Made by a program: the position numbers and the translations under genes
Shown here: piece after piece, positions 48,024-56,492 of the stretch
How positions within the stretch are numbered: position 1 is the first letter of the stretch
Layout of the letters: the number at the start of each line of letters is the position of its first letter
The notes under the pieces: model-generated
Seen by the model: only the letters and a program-made list of their open reading frames with translations
Database searches by the model: none
Told to the model about the DNA's origin: nothing
NCBI RefSeq assembly: GCF_014203835.1
Contig: NZ_JACHJW010000001.1
Location: 4,352,501-4,416,500, forward strand
Reading direction: 5' to 3'
Source of the DNA: Micromonospora polyrhachis
GTDB lineage: Bacteria > Actinomycetota > Actinomycetes > Mycobacteriales > Micromonosporaceae
Length of the DNA stretch: 64,000 nucleotides

Positions 48024-49920
48024 GTGTTAGCGGGTGCTGGTGGTATTCGGGGTTTGATGTTGTTGGGGCCTGTGGGGTGTGGCCGGCGGGTTGGGGTGGT
48101 TCGTGGACTGGCTGCGCTATGCCTTGCCGGGTAGGAGATGGCCGGTGGTGCGGAGGGTGTGTACCAGCCGGTTGATGTTGTAGGTGGCGCAGATGAACTT
48201 CCATTCGGCGGTAGCACGGTCCAGACCGCGGCGGGTGAGGGTGCGGATGCCTGTGTTGTGTTTGATGTGGCCGTGGGGGGTCTCGGCGATGTGTCCGCGT
48301 TGGCGGTAGGTGGCGATGCCTTCGGGGGTGCGTAACCGCTGGGCCATCTGCTGGACCGGATCGGTGTGGTGGGGCTGGTCGGGATCCGGTGGCGGGTCGG
48401 CGGGTTGGGTACGGGCCGATTTCTCCACGTCGTGGCTTTTGCCGGTGGCGATGAGCCGGTCGGGTCCGGCGGCGGTGAGATTCTCCTCGGACAGGTAGCC
48501 GGCGTCCATGACCATTGTGCCGATCCCGTTCGGGTGGCGCGGACAGGATCGGCGGGTCGCACCGGTGGCCGGCGAGGCGGTTGGTGTTGGCGGTGAGTCC
48601 TGGCTGTCTTTTGGTGGGCAGGTGCAGGTCAGTTGCGCTGCTTCGGCCTGGTCGCGATGGGCACCGGTGATGAGGTTGGCGGCGTCTTCGGCGGCGGCCA
48701 TCATCGGCTTTGCCTGTTCAACATCACCGGTGTCCTGGGTCAGTTCGGTGGCGATGATCAGATGGTCGGCCGAGACCACGTTTTGCGGGTTGTAGCCCTG
48801 GATGAACCCGGACTTGGTCGGCATGAGCCGACTGTCCGGGTCGGTGACGTTACGCACCCGCGGCCGTTGATCGGCCACCTGGCGTTCCCGCTCGGCCGCC
48901 CGCGCCAGCGCCTTGTCCAACCACGTACGCGCCCGCACGACCGCGAAGTGTTCATCGACCGGGCGGGGCCGCGCACCGACCAGCCCGCTACCCGTCGCGG
49001 CGATCTTGTCGGCGTTGCGCTGCTCCCACTCGGCGATCGTGGCTTGCCGAGCGGCGATGGCCTGTTCCAGCCGTAGCCTGGCCGAGGCAACCTCCGCGTT
49101 GACCGGCACGTTACCGCGGATACGCTCACCGCGACGTTGACGCTGCAGATACTGATCCGCCTTAGCCCCAGCCTCGGCCTGTCCGGCGGTCCGCTCGGCC
49201 TCCAGCTCGGCCAATGCCCGCCGCAGCCGCGGCCCACGACAGCGCTCATCGGCCAACTCCTCGGGCAGCTGGTCACCGCCGCAGGCGCCGCCGAACAGCG
49301 CATCCTCGGCCGTGTCCGTGGCCCGGTGCTCGGCCACCGCCTCGGCGGCCACCTCGGCCAACTCGGCGCGAATCCGTTCCTCGCTGCGGTTGGCCTTCAT
49401 CGACGCGTTCGCGCCGATCTTCATCCCATCCAGCGTGATCGTCTCCAGCCGCCCCATCCCCGCCTTCGCGCACAGCAGCAGCACCTCGGCGAACAAGTTC
49501 TCCACCAACTGCGGGGCCATGTCAGCGAACCGCCAGATCGTCGTGTGATCCGGCACGTCCTGCGCGCAGATCACCCGGAACCCCACGTCCTCCCAGCACA
49601 GCCGCTCAATCCGCCGTGACGAGCGGATCCCCCGCGCGTAGGCATAGAACAACAATGTCAGCATCATGTCCGGGTCGAAGCCCGCCCGACCCACCCCACC
49701 CGTGCGACACCGGGCATGTATCTGCGTGGTGTCCAACAGCCGCACCGCCTCGATCAGCACCCACACCGGATGATCAGCCCGCAGCCACTGCCGCATATCC
49801 GGCGGCATCAGAAACTGTTGATCACGATCAACGGGTCGGTACCCCTTTGCCATACCACCATTCTATCTAAATATGCACAAAAAGGAGATCAACCGCCCCC
49901 AACTTCATTTCGCAACAGCC
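47999..49920 (-). mobile_element. IS1182-family insertion sequence
   Basis: The element is about 1922 bp with ~25-bp terminal inverted repeats starting GGCTGTTGCGAAATGAAGTT at both ends (47999-48023 and, inverted, 49896-49920). It carries a single transposase gene. Flanking sequences GCTGCTGGGCG and CGCCCAGCAGC are themselves complementary, so the element sits at the centre of a palindrome. Because of that symmetry, a target duplication cannot be recognised and the ends are uncertain by a few bases. The element looks complete. Confidence 0.88.
48117..49853 (-). CDS. IS1182-family transposase
   Basis: This 578-residue DDE transposase has the N-terminal DUF772-like domain (MAKGYRPVDRDQQFLMPPDM, then RCRTGGVGRAGFDPDMMLTL), RVICAQDVPDHTTIWRFAD, the first catalytic Asp near LETITLDGMKIGANAS, a long helical insertion (about 175-330), GYNPQNVVSADHLI, VMDAGYLSEEN and the C-terminal HNTGIRTLTRRGLDRATAEW with the Glu region. 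Length and order match the family with no frameshift, so it is probably active. The codon use has the same high GC as the host. Confidence 0.93.
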   Translation of the reverse strand: MAKGYRPVDRDQQFLMPPDMRQWLRADHPVWVLIEAVRLLDTTQIHARCRTGGVGRAGFDPDMMLTLLFYAYARGIRSSRRIERLCWEDVGFRVICAQDVPDHTTIWRFADMAPQLVENLFAEVLLLCAKAGMGRLETITLDGMKIGANASMKANRSEERIRAELAEVAAEAVAEHRATDTAEDALFGGACGGDQLPEELADERCRGPRLRRALAELEAERTAGQAEAGAKADQYLQRQRRGERIRGNVPVNAEVASARLRLEQAIAARQATIAEWEQRNADKIAATGSGLVGARPRPVDEHFAVVRARTWLDKALARAAERERQVADQRPRVRNVTDPDSRLMPTKSGFIQGYNPQNVVSADHLIIATELTQDTGDVEQAKPMMAAAEDAANLITGAHRDQAEAAQLTCTCPPKDSQDSPPTPTASPATGATRRSCPRHPNGIGTMVMDAGYLSEENLTAAGPDRLIATGKSHDVEKSARTQPADPPPDPDQPHHTDPVQQMAQRLRTPEGIATYRQRGHIAETPHGHIKHNTGIRTLTRRGLDRATAEWKFICATYNINRLVHTLRTTGHLLPGKA

Positions 49921-49939
49921 CGCCCAGCAGCAACAGATG
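49896..49939. repeat. Right part of 44-bp inverted repeat (IS terminal repeat plus palindrome arm)
   Basis: Exact inverted copy of 47980-48023. The inner 25 bp are the IS right end. The outer 19 bp and the following TTCACAAACC match the right arm of the intact palindrome at 46416-46435. Confidence 0.85.
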
Positions 49940-49940
49940 T

Positions 49941-50894
49941 TCACAAACCCGGTCGCCAGCCGGCTGCTTCGAGGGCCGCGCGGACCTGTGCGACGACCTG
50001 CGCCGCCCGCCGCCGTACGTCGAAGGCGGCAAACCGGAGAATCCGGTCACCGGCTATCCAGATCTCGTTCTGTCGGCGTAGGTCCGCAGCCCAGTGCCGG
50101 GCGTCCAGGTGGTGTGCCCCGTCCACCTCCACGTGCAGCCGCCACCGCCTCCAGTAGACGTCGAGATAACGTGTACGGCCGCCGGCGTCGACTCGTCGTT
50201 CCTGCTGGTCAGGAACAGGTAGCCGATGCCGGCGGCAGAGCCGGATGAAATCGATCTCGGACAGCGCCTCCGCGCCGCCCGCGATGTCGGCCACCGTTAG
50301 CCGCAACAACCCGCGTCGCCGGGTCTTGGGCATCCGCTCGATCACCGCCCCGATCTCGGCCGGGGTCGCGCGGCGTTGCTGGCAACCGGCGGCGACGATC
50401 GTCTGTGCCTCGTCGTCGGTACCCGCCCACTGCGCCGCGTCGACCAGCGACCGGGCCATCGTGGTGCGATCCGGGCGGCCCCGCTGCCGGTCGTCCGCCG
50501 ACAGTTGCCGGGTACGTCGTACCCGGACCGCAGGCAGCTCCACCGGCATCCGGCTCAGCAGGTCGGGGGCGCGTCGGTCGTACGGGATGAGCACGTCGAT
50601 CCGGTCGGACCGCCAGTTGCCGCGCAGCCCGCCAGCCCGTGCGGCGGCCAGACCGGCCAGGATCGCCCCCTCCCCGCTGGCCAGTACGGCGACCCACCAC
50701 TGCTGCTCGCGGGTGAGCGGGCCATCGTGCGTCAGCAGTACGCCCCGGCACACCCGACGCCAGCGTCCCGTGGCCAACAGATGGCGCACCTTGCCGGGGC
50801 TCAGCTCGGTCATAGCCTGTCGCCAGGTCAGCGTGCCGGCCTGCTCGAACAGCAACCAGTCCAGCGAGGACGCGTCATCGTGGGGAAGCCGCAT
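49941..50894 (-). CDS. DUF559/AbiEi-like protein with very-short-patch-repair-type nuclease fold
   Basis: This protein of about 317 residues has an N-terminal winged-helix-like segment (LLFEQAGTLTWRQAMTELSP, then VRHLLATGRWRRVCRGVLL), typical of AbiEi-like regulators, and a C-terminal DUF559 domain (RTRYLDVYWRRWRLHVEVDG, then AHHLDARHWAADLRRQNEIW) with an endonuclease-like E-x-D core. Such proteins are common in actinobacteria and of unknown role. The start is uncertain: 50894 gives the domain-sized product, but the frame stays open to 51170 through a low-complexity region. The stop TGA lies inside the palindromic element split by the IS. Confidence 0.7.
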   Translation of the reverse strand: MRLPHDDASSLDWLLFEQAGTLTWRQAMTELSPGKVRHLLATGRWRRVCRGVLLTHDGPLTREQQWWVAVLASGEGAILAGLAAARAGGLRGNWRSDRIDVLIPYDRRAPDLLSRMPVELPAVRVRRTRQLSADDRQRGRPDRTTMARSLVDAAQWAGTDDEAQTIVAAGCQQRRATPAEIGAVIERMPKTRRRGLLRLTVADIAGGAEALSEIDFIRLCRRHRLPVPDQQERRVDAGGRTRYLDVYWRRWRLHVEVDGAHHLDARHWAADLRRQNEIWIAGDRILRFAAFDVRRRAAQVVAQVRAALEAAGWRPGL

Positions 50895-51015
50895 CCGGCG
50901 ATGCAACACCGCTTCGTGCGCGATCAGTGTCGTCCCAGCGACATGGACGAGCACATCACCCGACACTTGCGCCACGCGGGAGTCATCGCTCGCCTGATCG
51001 CGGGCGGTGAGATCC

Positions 51016-51112
51016 GGTGGTGATGCCGGTGGTGATGCCCGGTGGTGACGGTGCCCTGCGGTGGTGATGCCGGCGGTGATGTCCGGTGGTGATGGTGGCC
51101 GGTGGTGGTGTC
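51016..51112. repeat. Low-complexity GGTGGTGATG tandem array
   Basis: About 100 bp of degenerate tandem units (GGTGGTGATGCC, GGTGGTGATGTCC and similar) lie between the DUF559 gene and the divergent PEP-mutase-family gene. No coding pattern is supported. The promoter of one or both genes must lie in or next to it. Confidence 0.7.
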
Positions 51113-51159
51113 CGAAAACCGCCAGACGACCTCTGGTGCGGGCAGCCAGACTGGCTGTC

Positions 51160-51987
51160 ATGACCAACAACCAGTCGGAGCAGGCACTGCTCTTGCGTCA
51201 ACTGCACGACGGCCGCCAGATCCTGGCGCTGCCCAACGCGTGGGACGTGGCCAGCGCGTGTCTGATCGAGGCCGCCGGGGCGAAGGCGATCGCCACCACC
51301 AGCGCGGGTGTCGCGTGGAGCCTCGGTGCCGCCGACGGGGACCAGCTCGACCGGGACCGGGCGCTGGACCTCATCGCCCGGGTCGTCGCCGCTGTCGACG
51401 TACCGGTCACCGCCGACATCGAGAGCGGCTACGCGACGGATCCGGCCGGGGTGGCCGAGACGATCCGTGGCGTACTGGCTGCCGGGGCGGTCGGCGTCAA
51501 CCTCGAAGACGGGCCGTTCCTGTCCCGTCCGGTCGAGGAGCAGACCCAGCGGATCGCTGCCGCCCGACAGGCAGCCGATACGGTGGGCGTGCCGATGTTC
51601 CTCAACGCTCGCATCGACACCTACCTGCGCCAGTACGGTGACCCGGCCGACCGGTTCGCCGCCACTGTGGAGCGGGCGGCGGCCTACCTCGCAGCCGGCG
51701 CGGACGGGATCTTCCTACCCGGGGTGGTCGACCAGGAGACCATCTCGGTGCTGGTCAAGGCGATACCGGCCCCGGTGAACGTGTTGGCCGGTCCCGGTGC
51801 CCCCACCGTCGACGTGCTGGCCGAGTTGGGGGTGGCCCGGGTCAGTCTCGGTGCCGGGATTGCGAGCGCGGCGTACGCGTTGGCCCGGCGCAGCGCAGAG
51901 GAACTGCTTGCCACCGGGAGCTACTCGACGCTCGCCGACACCGTGGACTACGGCGATCTCAACGCGCTGGTGGGCGGTCGCCCCTGA
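51160..51987 (+). CDS. Isocitrate lyase/PEP mutase-superfamily enzyme
   Basis: This 275-residue TIM-barrel enzyme has ILALPNAWDVASACLIEAAG, ATTSAGVAWSLGA, the metal-binding VPVTADIESGYA, VNLEDGPF and FLNARIDTYL. This matches PEP mutase/oxaloacetate decarboxylase/2-methylisocitrate lyase relatives that cleave or form C-C or P-C bonds next to an alpha-oxo acid. The catalytic KKCG loop of isocitrate lyase is absent, so it is in the PEP-mutase-like subgroup with unknown substrate. CAGACT 7 nt before ATG 51160 indicates a leaderless transcript. Confidence 0.88.
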   Translation: MTNNQSEQALLLRQLHDGRQILALPNAWDVASACLIEAAGAKAIATTSAGVAWSLGAADGDQLDRDRALDLIARVVAAVDVPVTADIESGYATDPAGVAETIRGVLAAGAVGVNLEDGPFLSRPVEEQTQRIAAARQAADTVGVPMFLNARIDTYLRQYGDPADRFAATVERAAAYLAAGADGIFLPGVVDQETISVLVKAIPAPVNVLAGPGAPTVDVLAELGVARVSLGAGIASAAYALARRSAEELLATGSYSTLADTVDYGDLNALVGGRP

Positions 51988-52012
51988 CGGTTGGCGGTTA
52001 GGGGGTGGCGGC

Positions 52013-52031
52013 TAGGAAGGGGCCCTTCCTT
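52013..52031. repeat. AGGAAGGG-type palindrome, short copy
   Basis: AGGAAGGGGCCCTTCCT (52014-52030) is the bare core palindrome of the repeat family without the second arm and loop. It lies 26 nt after the PEP-mutase-like stop and 8 nt from the convergent flavoprotein stop. Confidence 0.75.
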
Positions 52032-52037
52032 ACCACC

Positions 52038-53444
52038 TCAGCCGGTGGCTTCCACCGCCTCCATGGCCTTGCGGGCGGCGATCAGCACCGGATCCCAGAC
52101 CGGGGCGTACGGCGGTGCGTAGCCGAGGTCGAGCCCGGTCATCTCGTCCACCGTCATCCGGTTCCACAGCGCCACGGCCAGCGCGTCGATTCGCTTGGCC
52201 GCCTCGGACCGGCCGACGATCTGCGCCCCGAGCAGCCGTCCGCTGCGCCGCTCGGCGATGAGTTTGACCGTCATCGGGGCGGCCCCCGGGTAGTAGCCGG
52301 CCCGGCTGGTCGACTCGACCCGTGTGGTGACGAACTCGAAGCCGGCGGCGGTGGCTTCGCGCTCCAGCAGGCCGGTACGCGCCACCTCCAGGTCGCACAC
52401 CTTGGTGATGGCGGTGCCGAGGACCCCGGGGAAGGTGGCGTAGCCGCCGCCGATGTTGATGCCGGCCACCCGGCCCTGCTTGTTGGCGTGCGTGCCGAGC
52501 GGGATGTGCACCGATTGGCCGGTGACCCGGTGCAGCGACTCGACACAGTCGCCGGCCGCCCAGACCCGTTCGACGTCGGGCACCCGCATCCGCTGGTCGA
52601 CCCGGACCCCGCCGGAGAGGCCGAGCGGTAGGCCGGCTTCGGCGGCGAGTGCGGTATTGGGTCGTACGCCGAGGCCGAGGACCACCACGTCGGCCGGGAT
52701 CTCCCCGGCGTCGGTCAGTACCCCGGTGACCTGCCCGTCCTTCGCGGAGAGACCGGTGACCGCACATCCGGTACGCACGTCGACGCCCAGCCCGACCAGC
52801 GCGTCCCGGACCAGCACGCCCATGTCCGGGTCCATCGTGGACATCGGCTGCTCGCCCCGGTCGACCAGGGTGACCGACAGACCGTGGTGGAGCAGGGCCT
52901 CGGCCATCTCCACCCCGATGTAGCCGCCGCCGACCACCACCGCCTGCCGGCACCGCAGCCGGTCCGACGAGGGTGACCGTCGAGCGGTCCCGTCCAGCCA
53001 GTCGATTAGGGCCGCGCCGTCGTCCAGGGTCTGTACGCCGAAGACGCCCTGCGTGTCCGCCGTACGGGCCCAGTCCGGATGGGTGGGGGTCGCGCCGGTG
53101 GCGTACATCAGCAGGTCGAAGCGTTCGCGCACCTCGCCGCCACTGGTCAGGTCCCGGGCGACGACCTCCCGCCGGTCCAGGTCGATCGCGGTGACCTCGT
53201 GTCGCAGCCGTACGTCGATCTGGTGCTTGTCCCGGAACGTCGCCGGGTCACGGGCGATCAGGTCGTCGCGTTCGGGGACCTGCCCCCCGACCCAGTACGG
53301 GATGCCGCAGGCGGAGTACGACGTGAAGTGACCACGCTCGAACGCGACGATCTCCAGGCCGTCCACTTTGCGGCGTCGCCGCGCCTGCGAGGCGGCGGCC
53401 ATCCCGGCCGCGTCTCCGCCGATCACGATCAGCCGTTCCGTCAC
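52038..53444 (-). CDS. CoA-disulfide reductase / NADH oxidase-like flavoprotein
   Basis: This 468-residue pyridine-nucleotide-disulfide oxidoreductase has VIGGDAAGMAAASQARRR (FAD), a single redox Cys in YSACGIPYWVGG, VVVGGGYIGVEMAEALLHHG (NAD(P)), VWAAGDCVES and the C-terminal tail with GYAPPYAPVWDPV. The single Cys in SxCGIPY places it with CoA-disulfide reductases, NADH oxidases and peroxidases rather than with glutathione reductase. It starts at GTG 53444 after GGGAG. A palindromic operator lies 35 bp upstream, the same sequence as one before the divergent LacI gene, so the LacI regulator probably controls it. Confidence 0.88.
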   Translation of the reverse strand: MTERLIVIGGDAAGMAAASQARRRRKVDGLEIVAFERGHFTSYSACGIPYWVGGQVPERDDLIARDPATFRDKHQIDVRLRHEVTAIDLDRREVVARDLTSGGEVRERFDLLMYATGATPTHPDWARTADTQGVFGVQTLDDGAALIDWLDGTARRSPSSDRLRCRQAVVVGGGYIGVEMAEALLHHGLSVTLVDRGEQPMSTMDPDMGVLVRDALVGLGVDVRTGCAVTGLSAKDGQVTGVLTDAGEIPADVVVLGLGVRPNTALAAEAGLPLGLSGGVRVDQRMRVPDVERVWAAGDCVESLHRVTGQSVHIPLGTHANKQGRVAGINIGGGYATFPGVLGTAITKVCDLEVARTGLLEREATAAGFEFVTTRVESTSRAGYYPGAAPMTVKLIAERRSGRLLGAQIVGRSEAAKRIDALAVALWNRMTVDEMTGLDLGYAPPYAPVWDPVLIAARKAMEAVEATG

Positions 53445-53478
53445 GGTGACATTCTCCCTCAGGGAGCGGTCAGGTCTT

Positions 53479-53494
53479 GCTAATGCGCATTAGC
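53479..53494. promoter_or_regulatory. LacI-type operator O1
   Basis: GCTAATGCGCATTAGC is a perfect 16-bp palindrome with central CG, as typical for LacI-family sites. It lies 35 bp before the flavoprotein start (minus strand). Confidence 0.8.
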
Positions 53495-53531
53495 CAGGGA
53501 ACTTACCCGCGAACGAAGTTCTCGTCCAGCT

Positions 53532-53561
53532 CTTGACAGCTACCCGGAGCGCGCAGCAGTA
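53532..53561 (+). promoter_or_regulatory. Promoter of the LacI-family regulator gene
   Basis: TTGACA (53532-53537) and CAGTAT (53556-53561) are spaced 18 bp apart. Transcription would begin near 53568, just upstream of operator O2. Confidence 0.5.
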
Positions 53562-53579
53562 TCCCTGGATACCGATCCG

Positions 53580-53595
53580 GTTATACGTATTAGCG
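53580..53595. promoter_or_regulatory. LacI-type operator O2
   Basis: GTTATACGTATTAGCG is the imperfect reverse-complement relative of O1 (GCTAATACGTATAAC against GCTAATGCGCATTAGC). Its centre (53586/53587) is exactly 100 bp from that of O1 (53486/53487), and it lies in the leader of the regulator gene. Confidence 0.75.
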
Positions 53596-53620
53596 CTGTT
53601 GATCGAAAGGCCTGACCACT

Positions 53621-54748
53621 GTGACTCCTGCCTCCCGGCGCGTTACCCAGCGTGACATCGCCCGGCTTGCCGGTGTCAGTCAGGCGACGGTGTCCCTGGT
53701 GCTCAACAACCGGGCCGACACCGAGGTGCGGATCGCCCCCGAGACCCGGGAGCGCGTGCTGCGCGCCATCCAGGAGACCGGCTACGTGGCCGACCCGGTC
53801 GCCCGCCGCCTGGTCTCCCGGTTCAACCGCATCATCGGCGTCTTCACCTACGAGCCCGCCTTCCCCAGCGGCAGTCGGGACTTCTTCCACCCGTTCCTGG
53901 TCGGCATCGAGGAATGTGCCGAACGGGTCGGCTGCGACCTGCTGCTCTTCACCAGCGCGCCGGTGGTCGACGGACGACGTCGGATCTTCCACCAGGACAA
54001 CCGGCTCCGGCTGGCCGACGGCTGCCTCCTGCTCGGGCGGGAACTCGACGCGACGGAGCTGCGCCGGCTCAACGACGACGGCTTCCCGTTCGTGGCGGTC
54101 GGTCGACGCGACGACGCCGGTGGGCCGGTGCCCTACGTCGGCGCGGACTACGCCGACGCCGTACGGCAACTCGTCCGACGGGCCCACGGGTACGGGCACC
54201 GCCGGATGGCGTACCTGCGGATGGGAATGGCCGCCGAGTCGGCCGCCGACCGCCGCCAGGGCTTCGCCGACGAGATCGGGTCAGCGGGCAGCGGCATCGA
54301 AGTCGGCACCGACGGCCGTACCGTCGACGAACTGCTCGACCAGGTGCTCGCCGCCGACGCCACCGTGGTCTTCGTCGAGGACTTCGCCGTCATGGTGGAG
54401 CTTGAGCGCGCCGCCCGCCGGCGTGGCCTGGCCGTACCGGGGGACCTGTCGATCCTGGCGCTCGGCGACCCCACGGTCCCGGTGCCCAGCGACGTCGCCT
54501 TCACCGGCTTCCTCATCCCGCGCGAGGAGATGGGCCGCCAGGCGGTGGAGGTACTGGTGGCGATGGTCAACGGCGGCCCGGCCGGTGGCGGCACCGGCGT
54601 AGGCGGCCCGGCCGGTGGCAGTACCGGCGTGGGCGGCCCGGCCGGTGGCAGCCCTGACGGCAGTGGGGTGCAGCAACGGCTCCTGCCCTGCGAACTGGTC
54701 GAGGGCAGCACCCTCGGCGCACCTGATCGGACGGTCGGCCGCAGCTGA
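53621..54748 (+). CDS. LacI-family transcriptional regulator
   Basis: This 375-residue regulator has helix-turn-helix RVTQRDIARLAGVSQATVSL, hinge LNNRADTEVRIAPETRERVL and the periplasmic-binding-like ligand domain (about 66-330: RIIGVFTYEPAFPSGSRDFF, GCLLLGRELD, FVAVGRRDDAGGPVPYVGAD). Odd feature: a glycine-rich insertion in the C-terminal part (54573-54655) made of three GGPAGG(G/S)TGV-type repeats. It starts at GTG 53621 after GAAAGG. Together with operators O1 and O2 it probably represses both the divergent flavoprotein and the downstream sugar operon. The inducing sugar is unknown but may be ManNAc-related. Confidence 0.92.
   Translation: MTPASRRVTQRDIARLAGVSQATVSLVLNNRADTEVRIAPETRERVLRAIQETGYVADPVARRLVSRFNRIIGVFTYEPAFPSGSRDFFHPFLVGIEECAERVGCDLLLFTSAPVVDGRRRIFHQDNRLRLADGCLLLGRELDATELRRLNDDGFPFVAVGRRDDAGGPVPYVGADYADAVRQLVRRAHGYGHRRMAYLRMGMAAESAADRRQGFADEIGSAGSGIEVGTDGRTVDELLDQVLAADATVVFVEDFAVMVELERAARRRGLAVPGDLSILALGDPTVPVPSDVAFTGFLIPREEMGRQAVEVLVAMVNGGPAGGGTGVGGPAGGSTGVGGPAGGSPDGSGVQQRLLPCELVEGSTLGAPDRTVGRS
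54573..54655 (+). repeat. In-frame ~30-bp repeat in the LacI gene, 3 copies
   Basis: Three units starting GGCGGCCCGGCCGGTGGC at 54573, 54603 and 54633 encode GGPAGG(G/S)TGV repeats in the surface region of the regulator. Confidence 0.85.
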
Positions 54749-54777
54749 GCGGCGACCGGACTACTGGAAGGAAGCAA

Positions 54778-56382
54778 GTGGCACAGATGCGTGCGGACGT
54801 CCTCGTCGTCGGCGGCGGACTCGGCGGGGTCGCGGCGGCCCTGGCGGCGGCGCGGGCCGGTCGGTCGGTCGTACTCACCGAGGAGTTCGACTGGCTCGGT
54901 GGGCAGCTCACCAGCCAGGCCGTCCCACCGGACGAGCACTCCTGGATCGAGCAGTTCGGCGCCACCGCCAGCTACCGGGAGCTACGCAACGGGATCCGCG
55001 ACTACTACCGGCGGCACTACCCGCTGACCGCCCGGTCCCGTGGCTGGACCGACCTCAACCCGGGTGCCGGCTGGGTCAGCCGGCTCTGCCACGAGCCCCG
55101 GGTCGCGGTCGCGGTGCTGGAGGAGATGCTGGCCCCGTACCGGGGGTCGGGGCGGTTGACCGTGCTCCAGCCGTACCGTCCGGTGGCGGCCGAGACCGAC
55201 GGCGACCGGGTCGTCGGCGTCACCGTCGCCCACCGCGACCGGGACGAGCGGATCGACATCACCGCCCCCTACATCCTGGACGCCACCGAGACCGGTGACC
55301 TGCTGCCGCTGACCGGCACCGAGTACGTGACCGGCTTCGAGGCGCAGTCCGAGACCGGCGAGCCCAGCGCCCCGGCGCAGGCGCAGCCGATGAACATGCA
55401 GGCGGTCTCGGTCTGCTTCGCGCTCGACCACGTCGACGGCGACCACACCATCGACCGGCCGGCCAACTACGACTTCTGGCGGGACTACAAGCCGGACTTC
55501 TGGGGCGACCGGCTGCTCTCCTGGCGCTCGCCGCACCCGCGCACGTTGGAGATCGTCGAGCGGAGCTTCACCCCGAACCCGGACGACGACCCACTGAGCG
55601 TCAACGCCGACCAGCGGCTCAACCCCGGGGACGGCAACCTGTGGACGTTCCGGCGGATCGCCGCCCGGCGCAACTTCGTCGACGGCGCGTACGCCAGTGA
55701 CATCACCCTGGTCAACTGGCCGATGATCGACTACTTCGAGGGTCCGGTCATCGACGTGCCGAACGCGTCCTGGCACCTCGCCCAGGCCCGGGAGCTGTCG
55801 TACTCGGTCCTCTACTGGATGCAGACCGAGGCACCGCGTCCCGACGGTGGCACCGGGTTCCCCGGACTGCGGCTCCGGGGCGACGTCACCGGCAGCGCCG
55901 ACGGGCTGGCCCAGGCACCGTACATCCGCGAGTCGCGGCGGATCCGCGCCGAGTACACCGTCGCGGAGCAGGACCTGTCCCTGGCCGTACGCGGTGACCG
56001 GGGCGCGGTGAACTACCCCGACTCGGTCGGCGTCGGCATGTACCGCATCGACCTGCACCCCTCCACCGGCGGCGACAACTACATCGACGTCGGCTCGTGC
56101 CCGTTCGAGATTCCGCTCGGCGCGCTGATCCCGAACCGGGTGGAGAACCTGCTGCCGGCCGGCAAGAACATCGGCACCACGCACATCACCAACGGCAGCT
56201 ATCGGCTGCACCCGGTCGAGTGGAACGTCGGCGAGGTCGCCGGCCTGCTCGCCGACTTCTGCCTGGCGCGGGGCGAGTCGCCGCGCGCGGTCCGCAACAC
56301 CCCCACCCTGCTGGCCGAATTCCAGGACCGCATCACCGCCGCCGGCGTGGAACTGCGCTGGCCGCAGATCGCCGGCTACTGA
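54778..56382 (+). CDS. FAD-dependent oxidoreductase (PF12831 type)
   Basis: This 534-residue flavoprotein has the N-terminal dinucleotide motif VLVVGGGLGGVAAALAAAR and the conserved FDWLGGQLTSQAVPPDEH that follows FAD binding in this family, then ILDATETGDLLPLTG, WPMIDYFEGP and the C-terminal LLPAGKNIGTTHITNGSYRL. Homologues occur in sugar-utilisation clusters, and their substrate is generally unknown. Here it is the first gene after the LacI regulator and before the ABC importer. GTG 54778 follows GGAAGGAAG. It could oxidise a sugar residue or a glycoside. It is cytoplasmic (no signal peptide), so it acts after uptake. Confidence 0.85.
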   Translation: MAQMRADVLVVGGGLGGVAAALAAARAGRSVVLTEEFDWLGGQLTSQAVPPDEHSWIEQFGATASYRELRNGIRDYYRRHYPLTARSRGWTDLNPGAGWVSRLCHEPRVAVAVLEEMLAPYRGSGRLTVLQPYRPVAAETDGDRVVGVTVAHRDRDERIDITAPYILDATETGDLLPLTGTEYVTGFEAQSETGEPSAPAQAQPMNMQAVSVCFALDHVDGDHTIDRPANYDFWRDYKPDFWGDRLLSWRSPHPRTLEIVERSFTPNPDDDPLSVNADQRLNPGDGNLWTFRRIAARRNFVDGAYASDITLVNWPMIDYFEGPVIDVPNASWHLAQARELSYSVLYWMQTEAPRPDGGTGFPGLRLRGDVTGSADGLAQAPYIRESRRIRAEYTVAEQDLSLAVRGDRGAVNYPDSVGVGMYRIDLHPSTGGDNYIDVGSCPFEIPLGALIPNRVENLLPAGKNIGTTHITNGSYRLHPVEWNVGEVAGLLADFCLARGESPRAVRNTPTLLAEFQDRITAAGVELRWPQIAGY

Positions 56383-56432
56383 ACCACCGTCGAACTGCGC
56401 TGGCCGCAGATCGCCGGCTACTGAACCACCGG
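56350..56432 (+). repeat. 42-bp tandem duplication spanning the end of the oxidoreductase gene
   Basis: 56350-56391 and 56392-56432 repeat a unit beginning GAACTGCGCTGGCCGCAGAT that includes the stop codon. The second copy lies after the stop and is not translated. Confidence 0.85.
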
Positions 56433-56492
56433 TCGGCTACTGCACCAACTGCGGGCAACTGAATTGCACACCCCCGAACGAGGAGACATACC

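Noticed and set aside
51016-51112. Possible coding extension of the DUF559 protein (from 51170)
   Set aside because: The region is a degenerate GGTGGTGATG tandem array giving His/Pro low-complexity protein, and it would overlap the leaderless start of the divergent gene.
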